Below, piece by piece: positions 34,247 through 42,061 of a DNA stretch of 64,000 nt (positions within the stretch are counted from its first letter, which is position 1; every line of letters begins with the position of its first letter). The notes beneath the pieces are model-generated. The model was not told the origin of the DNA. It saw only the letters and a program-made list of their open reading frames with translations, and made no database searches. This DNA comes from Ruminococcus_G sp964621905 (GTDB lineage: Bacteria > Bacillota > Clostridia > Lachnospirales > Lachnospiraceae). Where the stretch lies: NCBI GenBank assembly GCA_964621905.1, contig CAZUNG010000003.1:1-64000 (forward strand), given 5' to 3'. The position numbers were made by a program, and so were the translations under genes.

Positions 34247-36450
34247 ACGTGCAGATCACACTGGCAAATTTTCAGAGGGAAGCAATCCGCAGGCTGATGG
34301 ATGCCATGGCGGGCGGGCAGCAGAATATTGTACTGAAAAGCTGTACAGGAAGCGGGAAGACAATCATCCTGACTCATTTCATGGATGCGTACTGCAAAGA
34401 ACATGAACGGGTGGTGTTTATCTGGCTGACTCCGGGAAAAGGAAATCTGGAAGAGCAGAGCAAAGAAAAGATGGACCGTTATATTCACGGAAGCCAGACC
34501 AAACGGTTATCCGATGTGATGTCAGAGGGTTTTGCTGAAAATGATGCCTGCTTCATTAACTGGGAAAAACTGACCAAGAAAGGGAATCATGCGCTGAAAG
34601 ACAGTGAGCGTACAAGCTTCCTGGAGCATATCGGACGTGCTCTGGAAGAGGGACTTTCCTTTGTCATCATCGTGGATGAGAGTCACCAGCATGATACTAT
34701 CAAGGCAGGCGATATTATGAGCTTTTTCCAGGCAGGAAAGATCATCCGCTGTTCTGCAACTCCTAAAAAGTTTAAAAACGCAGAACTGATTGAGATACCG
34801 GAAGAAGAGGTGATCGCTGAAGGTCTGATTAAAAAAGTGCTGGTTATCAATGAAGATTTTGCACAGAATATCAGTGTTGAAAGTCAGACGGGGTATCTGC
34901 TCGGCAGGGCCCTGGAAAAACAGCAGCAGCTTCATGCTGAATTTCTGCGGAGGGGAAGCAGTATCCATCCGCTGATTATCGTGCAGATTCCAAACCGCTC
35001 TGACATACTGGAAGATGAAGTGGAGCGGTATTTTGAGGCGAAGGGCCTTACCTATGAAAATGGACAGCTGGCAATCTGGCTTTCGAACCGCAAGCAGAAT
35101 CTTGAGGGGATTGAAGAACCGGATGCGAAACCCGCCGCGGTTATTATCAAGCAGGCGGTGGCAACCGGATGGGACTGCCCCAGGGCTCATATTCTTGTGA
35201 AACTCAGAGATAATATGAGTGAGACCTTTGAGATACAGACGATTGGCAGAATCCGCAGAATGCCGGAGGCAAAACACTACGGATGCGATCTTTTGGACAG
35301 TTGCTATCTGTATACGATGGATGAAAAGTTTACAGAGGGGGTCCGCATGCATCTTGGGAAAAATGCGCTGGATGCCATGAAGCTGTATGCAAAACCGCTG
35401 AATTATGATTTTGTGCTGAAAAGTGAACAGAAGACTTCGGTTCCCATTGCACGCGATGGAAACCAGGCACTGCGTGCTGTGCGCGCCTGGTTTCAGAAGG
35501 AGTATGGGACGGACGACAACATATCGGAGAACAGAACACGGTTGGAGGCCGGCGGATATATCTTTGATGCCAATATCCGCAGCTATACAATCTCAGGAAA
35601 AGTGATCACTCTGGACGAAGCGATTGATGCGCAGCGGGAAGGGATGAATGTCATTACCATCGATGTGCCGCTTGACACACATAAGCATGGGCGTGATTAT
35701 CATCATCATGTGGCGGAGATCGGAAGAAAAGTGGGTCTTACCTACAGTCAGATGAATAAGATTGTGCGCAGGCTGTTCGATGCAAACAGCAGAGATTCCC
35801 AGAAGATTCTGCTGCTTGCGACGCGTGAAGTTTATGCATTTGTGCTGAATAATATTGAGCGGCTTAAGTATGCTGTCCGCCATGCGATGGCAGAGATCAT
35901 GCTTCAGCCGATGCTGCAGGCAAATGCCAAAACGATCGTGGATTTTACCATTCCAAAGACTTGTATGTTCACGTACGACAGCACAGCAAAGGTTCAGGAA
36001 GAACTTGGAAAGAACGTTTATAAAGGTTATCTCTCGTCGGCAGAGCCGCGGTCTGCTTCTGAGAAGGATTTTGAACTTTTCTGCGAAGAACGCAAGTCCG
36101 TGGACTGGTTTTATAAGAACGGAGACAAAGGGGCAGAATATTTTTCGATCGTCTATGAAGATAATTTTGGAAAACAGCGTTCGTTTTATCCCGATTATAT
36201 TGTGAGCGTCCGAGGGGAACTTTGGATCATTGAAACGAAAGGCGGATTTGACCGGACAGGAAAAAGTGAGGATATCGATATTTTTTCACCGCGCAAATTT
36301 GAGGTGCTGAAGACATATCTCACCGGGCATGAACTTCGGGGAGGCTTTGTACGGATGGATAAAAAAAGCCGGAACCTGTGCATCTGTATGGAGCGGTATC
36401 ATGACAATATTGAAAGTGATGAGTGGAAAGTACTCAGAGAGGTATTTTGA
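34243..36450 (+). CDS. res: Type III restriction enzyme helicase-nuclease subunit (Res)
   Basis: A 735-residue SF2 helicase-nuclease. Walker A is SCTGSGKT (33-40) and the Walker B/DExH box reads DESH (145-148). Motif VI appears as IQTIGRIRRM. The C-terminus has a PD-(D/E)xK nuclease with FYPDY and ETKGG, the acidic-Lys catalytic core. It is shorter than classic Res proteins of about 900-1000 residues, as is its Mod, so this belongs to a compact subtype. It is coupled to mod (ATGA). With Mod it scans and cuts foreign DNA carrying unmethylated sites. Confidence 0.93.
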   Translation: MNVQITLANFQREAIRRLMDAMAGGQQNIVLKSCTGSGKTIILTHFMDAYCKEHERVVFIWLTPGKGNLEEQSKEKMDRYIHGSQTKRLSDVMSEGFAENDACFINWEKLTKKGNHALKDSERTSFLEHIGRALEEGLSFVIIVDESHQHDTIKAGDIMSFFQAGKIIRCSATPKKFKNAELIEIPEEEVIAEGLIKKVLVINEDFAQNISVESQTGYLLGRALEKQQQLHAEFLRRGSSIHPLIIVQIPNRSDILEDEVERYFEAKGLTYENGQLAIWLSNRKQNLEGIEEPDAKPAAVIIKQAVATGWDCPRAHILVKLRDNMSETFEIQTIGRIRRMPEAKHYGCDLLDSCYLYTMDEKFTEGVRMHLGKNALDAMKLYAKPLNYDFVLKSEQKTSVPIARDGNQALRAVRAWFQKEYGTDDNISENRTRLEAGGYIFDANIRSYTISGKVITLDEAIDAQREGMNVITIDVPLDTHKHGRDYHHHVAEIGRKVGLTYSQMNKIVRRLFDANSRDSQKILLLATREVYAFVLNNIERLKYAVRHAMAEIMLQPMLQANAKTIVDFTIPKTCMFTYDSTAKVQEELGKNVYKGYLSSAEPRSASEKDFELFCEERKSVDWFYKNGDKGAEYFSIVYEDNFGKQRSFYPDYIVSVRGELWIIETKGGFDRTGKSEDIDIFSPRKFEVLKTYLTGHELRGGFVRMDKKSRNLCICMERYHDNIESDEWKVLREVF

Positions 36451-36452
36451 CG

Positions 36453-36956
36453 ATGCAAAAACCAGTACAGGTGACACACGAGTTTGCCCCGGTATTCGAC
36501 GAGTGTTCCAGAGTCCTGATGCTCGGAACGATGCCGTCCCCGAAATCACGCGAGGTTGGATTTTATTATGGCCATCCCAGAAACCGCTTTTGGAAAGTGA
36601 TGGCGGATATCTGCCGGGCGCCTTACCCTCAGACGAAAGAGGAAAAGATTGCATTTGCGCTTTCTCACCATATTGCCGTCTGGGATGTGCTCTCGGGGTG
36701 CGAGATCTGCGGAGCGGATGACAGCAGTATCAAAAATCCGGTGCCCAACGATCTGAATGTGATCCTTGAGAAAGCGGACATCAAGGCTGTCTTTGCGACT
36801 GGTACGAAGGCCGGGGCACTCTATAAAAGATACTGCCAGCAGGAGACTAAACTCCCCGTGACGGTACTGCCTTCTACAAGCCCGGCAAACTGCCGGACTT
36901 CGTATGAGGAGCTGTACGAAGCGTATCGGATGATTCTTCCATATCTGGAAAAATAA
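36453..36956 (+). CDS. UDG-superfamily DNA glycosylase (deoxyinosine type)
   Basis: A 167-residue protein of the uracil-DNA glycosylase superfamily, family 6 or Mug/TDG-like; such enzymes remove hypoxanthine (deaminated adenine) or mismatched uracil. The N-terminal motif LMLGTMPSPKSRE, then FYYGHPRNRFWKVM, and the C-terminal LPSTSPAN(C) correspond to motifs 1 and 2. It starts 3 bp after res, so it is translated from the same transcript. A repair glycosylase joined to a type III R-M system is unusual and could repair damaged bases, or act with the defence operon. Confidence 0.88.
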   Translation: MQKPVQVTHEFAPVFDECSRVLMLGTMPSPKSREVGFYYGHPRNRFWKVMADICRAPYPQTKEEKIAFALSHHIAVWDVLSGCEICGADDSSIKNPVPNDLNVILEKADIKAVFATGTKAGALYKRYCQQETKLPVTVLPSTSPANCRTSYEELYEAYRMILPYLEK

Positions 36957-36981
36957 AGATTCGCTGATGTTATGTTATAGC

Positions 36982-37010
36982 TGGACGAATTCTTATCCCT
37001 GTGATATGAT
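36982..37010 (+). promoter_or_regulatory. Candidate promoter of the pab operon
   Basis: TGGACG (36982-36987) and TATGAT (37005-37010) with a 17-bp spacer lie between the glycosylase gene and a terminator hairpin. Transcription would begin near 37017. Confidence 0.55.
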
Positions 37011-37054
37011 GCAAATGAAAGAAAAAGGTGTGCCCAAAGTGATTTGGAAGACTG

Positions 37055-37096
37055 CCGGAAACAGACATGGAATCCCATGTCCGTTTCCGGTTTTTT
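37055..37096 (+). terminator. Strong hairpin terminator upstream of pabA
   Basis: A 16-bp stem CCGGAAACAGACATGG / CCATGTCCGTTTCCGG with one mismatch and a 4-nt loop is followed by TTTTTT. It ends the restriction-modification operon. Because a promoter candidate lies before it and pabA begins 30 bp after it, it could also act as an attenuator for the pab genes. Confidence 0.88.
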
Positions 37097-37126
37097 GTTG
37101 ATCAAAGACAGAAGGAGAGAACGAAA

Positions 37127-37777
37127 ATGTATGTAATGGTTGATAATTATGATTCGTTTGTGTATAACCTGGCAGTATATCTGCGGGAGCTGGGCCGTGA
37201 AGTTATGCTGGTCAGAAACGACCGGGTAAGTATCAGGATGTTGGAGCTGTTGCATCGGGAATGCGGGCTTGAGGGCATCATCATCTCGCCGGGACCGAAA
37301 AGTCCTTTGGACTGCGGAGCATCGGGAGAGATTGTACGTGGTATGGCAGGCAGGGTGCCGATTCTGGGTGTATGTCTTGGACATCAGATTATCGGCCATG
37401 TGTTTGGGGCAAGTGTTAAGAAAGGAGTCCGGCCCATGCATGGGAAAGTCACGGAAATCCGGCATAACAGAAAAGGGCTGTTTCAGGAGCTTCCGGACAC
37501 TTATGAGGTGACAAGATATCATTCACTGATCGTATGTGAGGAAGGGCTTCCCGACTGTCTGCAGGTAGATGCGCGCTCCTCGGACGGAACGATCCAGGCG
37601 ATCAGTCATCGGAAATTGCCTGTATACGGCGTCCAGTTTCATCCGGAGGCGGTACTGACACAGTATGGCCATGAACTGCTTCGTAATTTTATTAAAATCT
37701 GTGAGGAATGGTGGAAAGAACATGAAAACAAGGGTGAAAGCTTTAACGACTTATGTTCCGCTGTCCGTGTTGTTTGA
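37127..37777 (+). CDS. pabA: Aminodeoxychorismate/anthranilate synthase glutaminase subunit
   Basis: A 216-residue class I glutamine amidotransferase. The catalytic Cys lies in ILGVCLGHQ and the His-Glu pair in VQFHPEAV; YDSFVYNL and ISPGPKSP are typical of TrpG/PabA. It supplies ammonia to PabB for p-aminobenzoate synthesis; with no trp genes nearby and pabB/pabC following, PabA is the likely role. GGAGAG precedes the start at 37127. The last 56 bp overlap pabB in another frame, which gives it an odd C-terminal tail. Confidence 0.93.
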   Translation: MYVMVDNYDSFVYNLAVYLRELGREVMLVRNDRVSIRMLELLHRECGLEGIIISPGPKSPLDCGASGEIVRGMAGRVPILGVCLGHQIIGHVFGASVKKGVRPMHGKVTEIRHNRKGLFQELPDTYEVTRYHSLIVCEEGLPDCLQVDARSSDGTIQAISHRKLPVYGVQFHPEAVLTQYGHELLRNFIKICEEWWKEHENKGESFNDLCSAVRVV

Positions 37778-39098
37778 CAGCTGTTACGAACAAATGCAGG
37801 CAGTCTTTTTAGATTCCTCTCTGCAGAATCATCTGGGGAGGTATTCTATCATTGGACTGCGTCCGTATCTGACTTTTTGTGAAAAAAATAATATCTGCTT
37901 TCGAAACGGTGAGCCGCTTCAGATGACGATGGAGGAGGCGTTGTCACAATACCTGAAAGAAAACAGGGAGGAACATGACACCGGACTGCCGCTGGTTTCC
38001 GGGGCGATCGGGTATCTGACATATGATTACGGGAGAAAGTTTGAGGGAATCAAAAGCCGGCATGAGCCTGTGGTGAACATGCCGGATGCAAATTTTACCT
38101 TCTATGATGTACTGTTGATTGAGGACTGCAGGGAGAAAAAGCTGTATGTGACAGCAAGAGGAGAACTGTCCGATGCCGGACAGACGGTTTCTGAGATTGA
38201 GTCCTGGGTTGTCAGTGTAAATTGTAGGGGAAATATACCAAAAAAACCGGGACTTCAAGCAGAATTTACAGCGAATTTTGAAAAAGGAGATTACAAACGT
38301 GCAATTTGTGATATGATAAAGTATATAACAGAAGGAGATATCTATATTGCCAATATGACACAGCAGCTGATGGCGGCAGGCAGCAGACATCCATATGAGG
38401 CATTTCGCTGTCTGAGGACTTACAACCCGTCACCCTTTGGCTGTTATCTGAATTATGGAGGGTTTCAGATTGTCAGTGCGTCCCCGGAACGGTTTATGCG
38501 CATGAGGGACGGCTGGATAGAAACACGGCCGATCAAGGGGACACGCAGACGCGGAGAGACGCCTGAGGAGGATCAGAGACTGAAACAGGAACTGGCCGGA
38601 TCGGAAAAGGACAGAAGCGAACTTTTGATGATCGTGGATCTGGAGCGCAATGACCTGAATCATGTCTGTGAGCCGGGCAGTGTGAAGGTGACAGAACATT
38701 TTGCAGTAGAGACATACGCGACTGTGTTCCATCTGGTAACAGAGATTGTCGGGAAGCTTAAACCGGGGCTGGATGTCATGGATCTGATCAGGGCGGCATT
38801 TCCGGGGGGATCTATTACAGGTGCACCGAAAATCCGGGCAATGGAGATTATCGATGAGCTGGAGCACGGCAGGCGCGGATTGTATACCGGATCCATTGGA
38901 TATCTCTCACTGAACGGGGACTGTGATATGAATATTGTGATAAGAACGGCTGTATACCAGGATGGAGTCTACCACCTGGGGGTTGGCGGGGGAATCACCT
39001 GTGAATCAGAGCCCGAATTCGAATATGAAGAGACATTACAGAAAGCAAAAGCGGTATTGGAGGCAATCTATGATAACAACGGCAGTGATGATGGATGA
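37722..39098 (+). CDS. pabB: Aminodeoxychorismate synthase component I
   Basis: A 458-residue chorismate-binding enzyme that aminates chorismate at C4 using ammonia from PabA. The C-terminal domain (about 190-455) has the family motifs PERFMRMRDG, RPIKGTRRRG, KDRSELLMIVDLERNDL, GGSITGAPKIRAM and IRTAVYQDG. The PIKGT segment, with Lys at the usual nucleophile position, favours PabB over TrpE (PIAGT). The N-terminal extension is the weaker regulatory region. It overlaps both pabA and pabC, so the three are strictly co-translated. Confidence 0.93.
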   Translation: MKTRVKALTTYVPLSVLFDSCYEQMQAVFLDSSLQNHLGRYSIIGLRPYLTFCEKNNICFRNGEPLQMTMEEALSQYLKENREEHDTGLPLVSGAIGYLTYDYGRKFEGIKSRHEPVVNMPDANFTFYDVLLIEDCREKKLYVTARGELSDAGQTVSEIESWVVSVNCRGNIPKKPGLQAEFTANFEKGDYKRAICDMIKYITEGDIYIANMTQQLMAAGSRHPYEAFRCLRTYNPSPFGCYLNYGGFQIVSASPERFMRMRDGWIETRPIKGTRRRGETPEEDQRLKQELAGSEKDRSELLMIVDLERNDLNHVCEPGSVKVTEHFAVETYATVFHLVTEIVGKLKPGLDVMDLIRAAFPGGSITGAPKIRAMEIIDELEHGRRGLYTGSIGYLSLNGDCDMNIVIRTAVYQDGVYHLGVGGGITCESEPEFEYEETLQKAKAVLEAIYDNNGSDDG

Positions 39099-39810
39099 CG
39101 GGTTTTATTTTGGCATCGGTGTCTTTGAGACAATTGCGGTGGAAAATGGAAAACCTGTCTTTTTGAGGGAACATCTGAAACGGATGGAATGCGGGATAAG
39201 GGAATTGCGGATCGATAATTCAACATGGAAGGATGAAGTAAATGCAAGAAGCGTTTCACGCTATCTGAAACAGAATCTGATAAAACGGGGAGTACTCAAA
39301 ATCAGTGTTACCGAAAAAAATGTTGTGTTTGCTTCGCGGGGCAATACGTATAAAGAATCGGATTACGAGCGCGGATATGCGCTTCAGATCAGTAAAGTAG
39401 TGAGAAATGAAACATCACCGTTTACTTATGTAAAGTCCCTGAATTATGGAGACAATTACCACGAGAAACGCAAAGCGCTTCGGGAGGGTTACGATGAACC
39501 GGTATTCCTAAATACAAAGGGAGCGCTGACAGAGGGGGCGACGACGAACCTTTTCTTTGTAAAGGGAGGCAGGCTTGTGACTCCTCATGTTTCCTGCGGA
39601 CTGCTTGAAGGCGTGTTTCGGAACTACCTGATCAGGACGTATGAGGTCGAGGAACGCATCATCTATCCGGAAGAGGTACAGGAATTTGATGAGGCATTTG
39701 TTACCAACTGCGTGGTAGGAATTATGCCGGTGGCGCGGCTTGGAACGACGACATTTTCCAACCGCACATTTTCAAGAAAATTGCAGGAAAAATATCAAAA
39801 TGTAATATAA
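39070..39810 (+). CDS. pabC: Aminodeoxychorismate lyase (class IV aminotransferase fold)
   Basis: A 246-residue PLP enzyme of fold type IV. After the start it shows DGFYFGIGVFETIAV, then VKSLNYGDNYHEKRKA with the PLP Lys, and the family EGATTNLFFVKGG loop. In this context it is PabC, which splits pyruvate from aminodeoxychorismate to leave p-aminobenzoate; similar proteins act as branched-chain or D-amino-acid aminotransferases, less likely here. GGAGG six bases before 39070 sets the start, 29 bp inside pabB. Confidence 0.9.
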   Translation: MITTAVMMDDGFYFGIGVFETIAVENGKPVFLREHLKRMECGIRELRIDNSTWKDEVNARSVSRYLKQNLIKRGVLKISVTEKNVVFASRGNTYKESDYERGYALQISKVVRNETSPFTYVKSLNYGDNYHEKRKALREGYDEPVFLNTKGALTEGATTNLFFVKGGRLVTPHVSCGLLEGVFRNYLIRTYEVEERIIYPEEVQEFDEAFVTNCVVGIMPVARLGTTTFSNRTFSRKLQEKYQNVI

Positions 39811-39831
39811 TTTGGAAAATGCAGATACTCC

Positions 39832-39859
39832 TTGCGCTTTTATATTTATGTGCTATAAT
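39832..39859 (+). promoter_or_regulatory. Promoter of the fol operon
   Basis: TTGCGC (39832-39837), then an extended -10 TGC-TATAAT (39851-39859) with a 16-bp spacer. Transcription would begin near 39866, 27 bases before the riboswitch. Confidence 0.8.
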
Positions 39860-39892
39860 TGGGATTAAATGAAAAGGATAATATGCAAAATA

Positions 39893-39968
39893 GGATTTCA
39901 TGCGTCAAGTGTTCAGCGGATGGGGAGTTGCCGCCGAAACGAAAAGCTCGTCTTACGATATGAAGTCT
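39893..39968 (+). ncRNA. Tetrahydrofolate riboswitch aptamer
   Basis: The closing stem GGATTTCAT (39893-39901) pairs along its full length with ATGAAGTCT (39960-39968), using two wobble pairs. It is followed by GCGTCAAGTG (39902-39911), close to the THF consensus GCGUUAAGUG; a P3 stem GCGG/CCGC with the G-rich loop ATGGGGAGTTG (39920-39930); and ACGAA further on. THF riboswitches occur in Firmicutes upstream of folT and folE, which matches folE here. Binding of reduced folates would lower expression. Confidence 0.85.
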
Positions 39969-39992
39969 GCACCCGTTGCAATAATAGAGGAT

Positions 39993-40056
39993 AACATCTC
40001 ATATTGTGTAGGGATATTTTTAGTCATATGTCTGTCACTTTATGGAGATGTTTTTT
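39993..40056 (+). terminator. Expression-platform terminator of the THF riboswitch
   Basis: AACATCTCATA (39993-40003) pairs with TATGGAGATGTT (40041-40052), followed by TTTTTTG, giving a hairpin with a long loop. It lies 24 nt after the aptamer and about 95 nt before folE, so folate binding probably controls transcription termination. From 40057 to folE the leader shows nothing further that I recognise. Confidence 0.72.
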
Positions 40057-40151
40057 GATTGAAGGGAAAGTACATCCCGCAGATCATCCCGCTTTGCGGT
40101 GAAAAAACAGTCTCCAGAACATATGAAAAAGAGCAAAAGGAGTCTGTTTTT

Positions 40152-40709
40152 ATGTTTGATAAAGAAAAGATTGAAGCGGCAGTCAGAATGCTGCTTGAGG
40201 GAATCGGTGAAGATGTAGAACGGGAAGGGCTGCTTGAGACACCTTCCAGAATTGCCAGAATGTGCGAAGAAATATATGGCGGACTGTATGAAGATGCTGC
40301 GGAACATCTGGCCAAACAGTTTTCTGTGGATAATAATGAGATGGTCATAGAAAAGGATATCACCTTTTACTCCACCTGTGAACATCATCTGCTACCTTTT
40401 TACGGAAAGGCACATATCGCTTATATTCCAAACGGAAAGGTTGTGGGCTTAAGCAAGCTGGCAAGGACTGTCGATGTCTATGCAAGAAGACCGCAGATTC
40501 AGGAGAAAATGACTTCTCAGGTGGCGGATGCGCTGGAAGAAAGCCTGAACCCGAAAGGCGTGATGATCATGATCGAGGCGGAACACACTTGTATGACGAT
40601 GCGTGGCATCAAAAAGCCGGGCAGCAAGACGGTGACAACGGTTGCAAGGGGTGCATTCAAGGATGATTTTGAGCTGCAGAAGATGTTTATGCAGATGGTA
40701 AAAGGTTAA
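40152..40709 (+). CDS. folE: GTP cyclohydrolase I, FolE type
   Basis: A 185-residue enzyme that converts GTP to dihydroneopterin triphosphate, the first pterin step of folate synthesis. The zinc ligands Cys76 and His79 (STCEHHLLPF) and Cys147 (AEHTCMTMRG) are present, with GLSKLAR and the RRPQIQEK signature. The start at 40152 follows AAGGAG at 40137-40142. It is the first gene of a THF-riboswitch-controlled operon, followed by an HD hydrolase, folP and folBK. Confidence 0.97.
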   Translation: MFDKEKIEAAVRMLLEGIGEDVEREGLLETPSRIARMCEEIYGGLYEDAAEHLAKQFSVDNNEMVIEKDITFYSTCEHHLLPFYGKAHIAYIPNGKVVGLSKLARTVDVYARRPQIQEKMTSQVADALEESLNPKGVMIMIEAEHTCMTMRGIKKPGSKTVTTVARGAFKDDFELQKMFMQMVKG

Positions 40710-40716
40710 AGAAAAT

Positions 40717-41205
40717 ATGACCGATGATATGAAACGAGTGAATGATATCTGGAACCATCCTGTCTATCAGGAGCATTTAAAGAAAGTACTCCGCTGGGAA
40801 AAAGAGCGGAAATTCTGCCGTCATACGGTTGAGCACTTTCTGGATACGGCAAGACTTACCTACATATATACGTTGGAAGAAGGACTCGGCATCCCGAAAG
40901 ATATCATCTACGCGGCTGCGCTTCTGCACGATATCGGACGGCATCTGCAGTATGAAGAAGGGATTCCTCATGAGAAAGCCAGTGCAGCTGTTGCAGAAGG
41001 GATTCTGTCCGGCTGCGGTTATACAAAGCCGGAGTGCGAATGTATTTTGGGGGCGATTTTAAATCACCGGAAGAAGACCCAAACGTCTGATTTCAGCGCG
41101 CTTTTTTATAAGGCAGATAAGATGTCACGGTGTTGCTTCAGCTGTCCAGTGCAGGAGGAGTGCGACTGGCCGGCGGAGAAAAAAAATCTTAACATACAAT
41201 ACTGA
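40717..41205 (+). CDS. HD-domain hydrolase of the folate operon
   Basis: A 162-residue HD-superfamily protein. Ligands are His in RHTVEHFLDTAR, the HD pair in AALLHDIGRHLQ, His in IPHEKAS and ILNHRKK, and Asp in YKADKMSR. It ends in a Cys cluster (CCFSCPVQEEC) likely to bind a metal. It sits between folE and folP with short gaps. The step between them, removal of phosphate from dihydroneopterin triphosphate, has no Nudix (FolQ/NudB) gene here, so this protein is the natural candidate. That function is inference from position and fold. Confidence 0.85.
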   Translation: MTDDMKRVNDIWNHPVYQEHLKKVLRWEKERKFCRHTVEHFLDTARLTYIYTLEEGLGIPKDIIYAAALLHDIGRHLQYEEGIPHEKASAAVAEGILSGCGYTKPECECILGAILNHRKKTQTSDFSALFYKADKMSRCCFSCPVQEECDWPAEKKNLNIQY

Positions 41206-41224
41206 TTAGAAAAAGGAGCCGAAA

Positions 41225-42061
41225 ATGAAGATTGGACATCAGGAATTTGACATCAGGAACAAAACATATATCATGGCGATCCTAAATGTGACGCCGGATT
41301 CTTTCTCGGACGGAGGAAAATGGAATGAGAGGGATGCGGCACTTGCCCATGTAGAAGAGATGATACAGGAAGGAGCTGCCATCATCGATGTAGGAGGGGA
41401 ATCCACCAGACCCGGTTATACCAGGATCTCCGATGATGAAGAGATTGAGCGTGTGGTTCCGGTGATTGAGGCGATAAAACAAAGATTTGAGATTCCGGTG
41501 TCGGTGGACACTTATAAGTCCGGGGTTGCAGAAGCGGCGATTTGTGCAGGCGCTGATCTGATCAACGATATCTGGGGACTGAAATATGATGAAAAGATGG
41601 CGGGTGTCATAGCACAACATCAGGTAGCCTGCTGCCTGATGCATAATAAGGACGAAGCCGTGTATACTGAGTTCTTTCAGGGGATGCTGCAGGAGACGCT
41701 GGAATGCGTGCACATAGCCAAGAATGCAGGGATTTCGGATGACAGAATTATTCTGGATCCCGGGGTGGGATTTGGCAAGACGTATGAGATGAACCTGGAA
41801 GCGATCCGCCGGGTGGATGAGTTTGCCAGGATTGGTTATCCGGTGCTGCTCGGCACTTCCAGAAAATCTGTCATTGGACTGACTCTGGATCTTCCGGCAC
41901 AGGAGCGTCTGGAGGGGACACTTGCGACGACGGTGCTGGCTGTTAAGGCAGGGTGTGCCTTTGTCAGAGTTCATGATGTGAAAGAAAATTACCGGGCGAT
42001 TCGTATGACAGAGGCCATTCTTGGAAGGCAGCAGCTGCAGGAAAGAGGAAACCATGGATAA
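41225..42061 (+). CDS. folP: Dihydropteroate synthase
   Basis: A 278-residue TIM-barrel enzyme that joins p-aminobenzoate with hydroxymethyl-dihydropterin pyrophosphate, and the target of sulfonamides. The signatures AILNVTPDSFSDGGKW, DVGGESTRPG and LDPGVGFGKT are intact, as is LLGTSRKSVIG. AAAAGGAG precedes it. Its last 8 bp overlap folBK. It consumes the p-aminobenzoate made by the pabABC cluster just upstream. Confidence 0.97.
   Translation: MKIGHQEFDIRNKTYIMAILNVTPDSFSDGGKWNERDAALAHVEEMIQEGAAIIDVGGESTRPGYTRISDDEEIERVVPVIEAIKQRFEIPVSVDTYKSGVAEAAICAGADLINDIWGLKYDEKMAGVIAQHQVACCLMHNKDEAVYTEFFQGMLQETLECVHIAKNAGISDDRIILDPGVGFGKTYEMNLEAIRRVDEFARIGYPVLLGTSRKSVIGLTLDLPAQERLEGTLATTVLAVKAGCAFVRVHDVKENYRAIRMTEAILGRQQLQERGNHG

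Noticed and set aside
37015..37107. Leader peptide for a pab attenuator
   Set aside because: A 29-codon frame with one Trp codon runs through the hairpin, but its ATG lies at the predicted transcription start without a ribosome binding site.
39866..40056. Mn2+ (yybP-ykoY) riboswitch before folE
   Set aside because: The GGGGAGT segment looked similar at first, but the GCGTCAAGTG motif, the full closing stem and the folE gene fit the tetrahydrofolate family much better.
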